Positions 61,631 to 64,000 of a DNA stretch of 64,000 nt are shown piece by piece. This stretch comes from Toxoplasma gondii ME49 (lineage: Eukaryota; Apicomplexa; Conoidasida; Eucoccidiorida; Sarcocystidae). The position numbers and the translations under genes were made by a program. The notes beneath the pieces are model-generated. The model did not search any database. It was given only the letters and a program-made list of their open reading frames with translations, and was not told the origin of the DNA. How positions within the stretch are numbered: position 1 is the first letter of the stretch; every line of letters starts with the position of its first letter. The stretch is taken from assembly GCF_000006565.2 (NCBI RefSeq), contig NC_031474.1, positions 1,364,001 to 1,428,000 of the forward strand. The letters are read 5' to 3'.

Positions 61631-62623
61631 CTAGGACGGTACGTACGATATAGTACCGAACCACGGCTCATCAATATTCGGAACCTGACGACGTCCAGCG
61701 TATAACAAAGGATTCGGATACACAAGAAATTCGGATTGAATGTCCAAGGGCTCTTCGCACTGCTTGAAAAGCCATCGGGTCCAACTGTGGGTCGGAGGCC
61801 TTTTGTCCCCTGGGAGGGGCTGGTGACATGCCGGGCACGCCGGATGAGTCTCATGCAGATCGGCAAGAGGACAAGCAACCCGTAATGACCCGAGCGTCGT
61901 CATAAAATTGAGTGCTTCTTCGCCCTGACAACGATTCTGCGGGGCGTACTCTACGATCCTTGTCACAGTAGGTTCTGTTACAGGCTTTGGTGTTACAATA
62001 TTTGGTGGGTCCTCCCCAGTATCTTCGCCTGGTACCAACCAGTTATCAAGTAAGTTATTCATGGAGTCTAGCAGTCCGTACCCACTTTTTTGGGTCTTCT
62101 GATCGGCAATAGGTTCATATTCGAGAACAACTGTCTTCTCTGTTGAACTTGATACCCCCCGCTGGGTCGATTGTTCTGCGTGTTCACTGTCAAAAGCTCT
62201 TACTCGGGTGATGGAACCTCGCTGGCCTGCTGGTACATGTGTGTCCAACAAAGGCTTCCTCTCCTCCTGCTGCCCCCCTTTGTTTCGCATCCTCTCCTCG
62301 TCGTTTCCTCTCCTTTCAGGCTCCTGCTGCTCATCCTGCTGAAATTCGGGTTCAGATGCGGTTCCCTCTCGTTGCTTGTCTTTTTCCTGGACCTCACTAG
62401 TAGCCGCACCTGCTGCCAAATCATCACACCCCGTTTTCGGGACGGCCTCCACCTCCTGATACTTCGTAGCATTCTCCTTAGTCATTTCCATATTCTCTCC
62501 TCCGTTAGTCTTCGGGTCTTTAGTCCCTTGCGTCCACTGCATTCGTCGTTTGGCAGGCCACACATCGTCGGGCTGCCTCAATTCCTCGTCTCCAGGCGCT
62601 TCTTGTTCGTTCACCGTCAAAAT
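61631..62623 (-). CDS. Hypothetical protein with a Cys/His cluster, main exon (5' exon missing)
   Basis: Open frame of about 330 codons to TAG at 61631. An in-frame TAG directly precedes the ATT at 62623 and doubles as a splice acceptor (CATTTAG), so an upstream exon with the start codon is likely; otherwise the first ATG is at MQWTQGTKD. The N-terminal 130 residues are charged and Gln/Glu-rich. The middle has GYGLLDSMNNLLDNWLVPG, possibly a short amphipathic helix. The C-terminal part is better ordered, with CPLADLHETHPACPACHQPL, a set of Cys and His that could bind zinc, then TRWLFKQCEEPLDIQSEFLV. No transmembrane segment is visible. I do not recognise the family. Length and lack of stops make it probably real. 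Confidence 0.6.
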   Translation of the reverse strand: MLTVNEQEAPGDEELRQPDDVWPAKRRMQWTQGTKDPKTNGGENMEMTKENATKYQEVEAVPKTGCDDLAAGAATSEVQEKDKQREGTASEPEFQQDEQQEPERRGNDEERMRNKGGQQEERKPLLDTHVPAGQRGSITRVRAFDSEHAEQSTQRGVSSSTEKTVVLEYEPIADQKTQKSGYGLLDSMNNLLDNWLVPGEDTGEDPPNIVTPKPVTEPTVTRIVEYAPQNRCQGEEALNFMTTLGSLRVACPLADLHETHPACPACHQPLPGDKRPPTHSWTRWLFKQCEEPLDIQSEFLVYPNPLLYAGRRQVPNIDEPWFGTISYVPS

Positions 62624-63555
62624 CTAAATGTCACCTGTAAAATGTTGGGCTTCCTCTCCTCCAATAAACAGCTGTGAAGGCGAGCGCAAACACTTTCAGA
62701 GGCATGAAACGTGCCGCTCGATGCAGTACTGCATCAACAGAAATCTTGCTCAACTCTAGCCGTCTCCTGTCCGACAGCAACGGCGAGGAGCGAAGTTTGA
62801 GTCGGCGCCACCTATAGCCAGAAAAGTGTCATATGCCCAAAATCACGAACACCGTGTCCGGAAAATGGCGTAAAGAAACTCACTTCCCCCTGTTCATCTA
62901 AGTACCGAGGGCACCTGCCGCGAGTGGCAGCAACCCGGGTTGCAACGATGCACAAATACGTCTCCATTTTGCGTTTGGGAGATGTATCGTGCAGCGGTCA
63001 GCCAGCGCACTCACCCCTCCAGCTCGCTGCCCGTTGCGAAAAGGTCGTATAAGCAACACACGCTACCACTCACCGTTCGCATGCACATCTTTTTGCACGC
63101 CGAGCTACAAAGAGAAAACGATAATGGAGGCACCAAAATGCGTGTCCGCCCGTCCGGAGAGGCCAATTGCATGATATGTATTCTATGCGGCTGTTAAGCC
63201 TGAGGGCGTCCGTGCCGAGGCCCTGAACTCGACACCACCACGTCGACTGCTGTCTCTCCATGTTTTAGGTCCGCTGCAAGAAAAGCTGCTCCTGATTGGC
63301 TTTGCAGAAGACACTTTGGTGTTGATTCTGCCGGGCAAGAGAAAAACGTGTGCGTGGCGTCACTTCTCTTTCATGAGGTGTACAACATAACCGCCCTCTG
63401 TTATCTTCGATGTGGGAACAAGCTTCGCCGACTGCCGTTGCAGCTAACGGTTTCTGGCCTGTCTCCACTGTATAGCCGTTCCTTCTTGGTAGACACACGT
63501 ACCCTATCCTCGAGAAAACGAAGGCGTGTCGGTACGTGGATTGGGCCGGTTCAAG
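62624..63555. other. Divergent gap before the MGC small protein
   Basis: May contain the first exon of the minus-strand gene at 61631 and the promoter of the small plus-strand gene. No exon could be placed with confidence. Confidence 0.45.
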
Positions 63556-63831
63556 ATGGGGTGTGCGCACTCGAAAAAAAAGCGCAAGCAGGGGCCCAAG
63601 GTCACCAAAATGGCGGCCGCCTTCGAGCGTGGCACAGTGGGAAACGATACGTCACAAGCTAGGAATGCTACCGCGGAGAGAAGGATGCGACAGGAGCAGT
63701 TGAACAGGCTAAGGAATCAAAAGACTCATAAAATGCGGAAGCAGGCGGCCGCGAAAGAAATAGCCAACTGTTTCAAGGACAAGCCTCCGACTGGAGGCGG
63801 AGCGCCTCCACAGTGCCGAGGACGAGCATAA
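63556..63831 (+). CDS. Small dual-acylated basic protein, 91 aa, single exon
   Basis: The protein starts MGCAHSKKKRKQGPK. Gly2, Cys3 and a Ser at position 6 fit N-myristoylation plus palmitoylation, and the following Lys/Arg run would bind acidic lipids. This is the standard triple signal for stable attachment to the inner face of a membrane; in coccidia that is the plasma membrane or inner membrane complex. The middle (about residues 35-70) is Arg/Lys/Gln/Ala-rich and likely a charged helix: ERRMRQEQLNRLRNQKTHKM. It ends GGGAPPQCRGRA with a C-terminal-region Cys. The frame is open further upstream, but the MGC start is the only one giving a known signal. No family is recognised. Confidence 0.6.
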   Translation: MGCAHSKKKRKQGPKVTKMAAAFERGTVGNDTSQARNATAERRMRQEQLNRLRNQKTHKMRKQAAAKEIANCFKDKPPTGGGAPPQCRGRA

Positions 63832-64000
63832 TTCGTCATGTTTGTACAGCTCTTTTTCAACAGGTATCTCTCCTTTCGTGACAACCAGAGCGAGGTTTTG
63901 TGGTCATCAAGTGTTGGTAATTTGTTGGAAACTCTTAGCTTCTTGGACACCCCGTGATTGCACTGCTCTTCGGTTGCCCAATGAGGGACGCTCAGTAGTT

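Overview
The window is nuclear DNA of a coccidian apicomplexan, most likely Toxoplasma gondii or a close relative (Neospora, Hammondia, Besnoitia). Genes carry many short introns with clean GT...AG ends. Proteins are recognisably eukaryotic but rich in low-complexity inserts. Introns hold long TA microsatellites. A candidate apicomplexan-specific inner-membrane-complex protein (ISP family) lies beside eEF2. There are no operons, ribosome-binding sites or prokaryotic features. Exon coordinates come from reading frames, splice-site consensus and intron phase. Every gene called here with a complete exon chain has a total coding length divisible by three.

Layout, left to right: NOP58 first exon (-, cut by the window edge); UTP14 (+, 9 exons); a folate-biopterin transporter (-, 5 exons) with a 39-bp minisatellite in its 3' flank; about 2.4 kb with no convincing gene; an ISP4-like IMC protein (-); eEF2 (+, 3 exons, the first coding only the start Met); an AN1 zinc-finger protein (-, 5 exons); a weakly supported secreted protein (+); CCT3 (+, 9 exons, one GC-AG intron); isovaleryl-CoA-type acyl-CoA dehydrogenase (-, at least 16 exons); a doubtful small ORF (+); aspartate-semialdehyde dehydrogenase (-, at least 8 exons); an RluA-type pseudouridine synthase with a signal-like N-terminus (+, 2 exons); an RDH54/RAD54B-like SNF2 translocase (+, 20 exons); an unknown protein with a Cys/His cluster (-); and a 91-residue protein with a MGC acylation signature (+).

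By function, several neighbours serve ribosome production, translation and folding. NOP58 and UTP14 are both ribosome-biogenesis factors and are transcribed divergently. eEF2 elongates translation, CCT3 is a chaperonin subunit, and the pseudouridine synthase modifies RNA. Two sites resembling the Toxoplasma ribosomal-protein promoter motif TRP-1 lie upstream of eEF2, and one TRP-2-like site (TGCATGCG) lies between NOP58 and UTP14. The metabolic genes are folate/pterin transport, leucine degradation and the aspartate-semialdehyde branch of amino-acid synthesis. The RAD54-family gene belongs to homologous recombination.

Uncertain points: the 5' ends of the acyl-CoA dehydrogenase and of the 61.6-62.6 kb gene, one short internal exon each in the dehydrogenase and in ASADH, and the reality of the genes at 31.2 and 47.7 kb. 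No tRNA, rRNA, transposon or CRISPR array was recognised.
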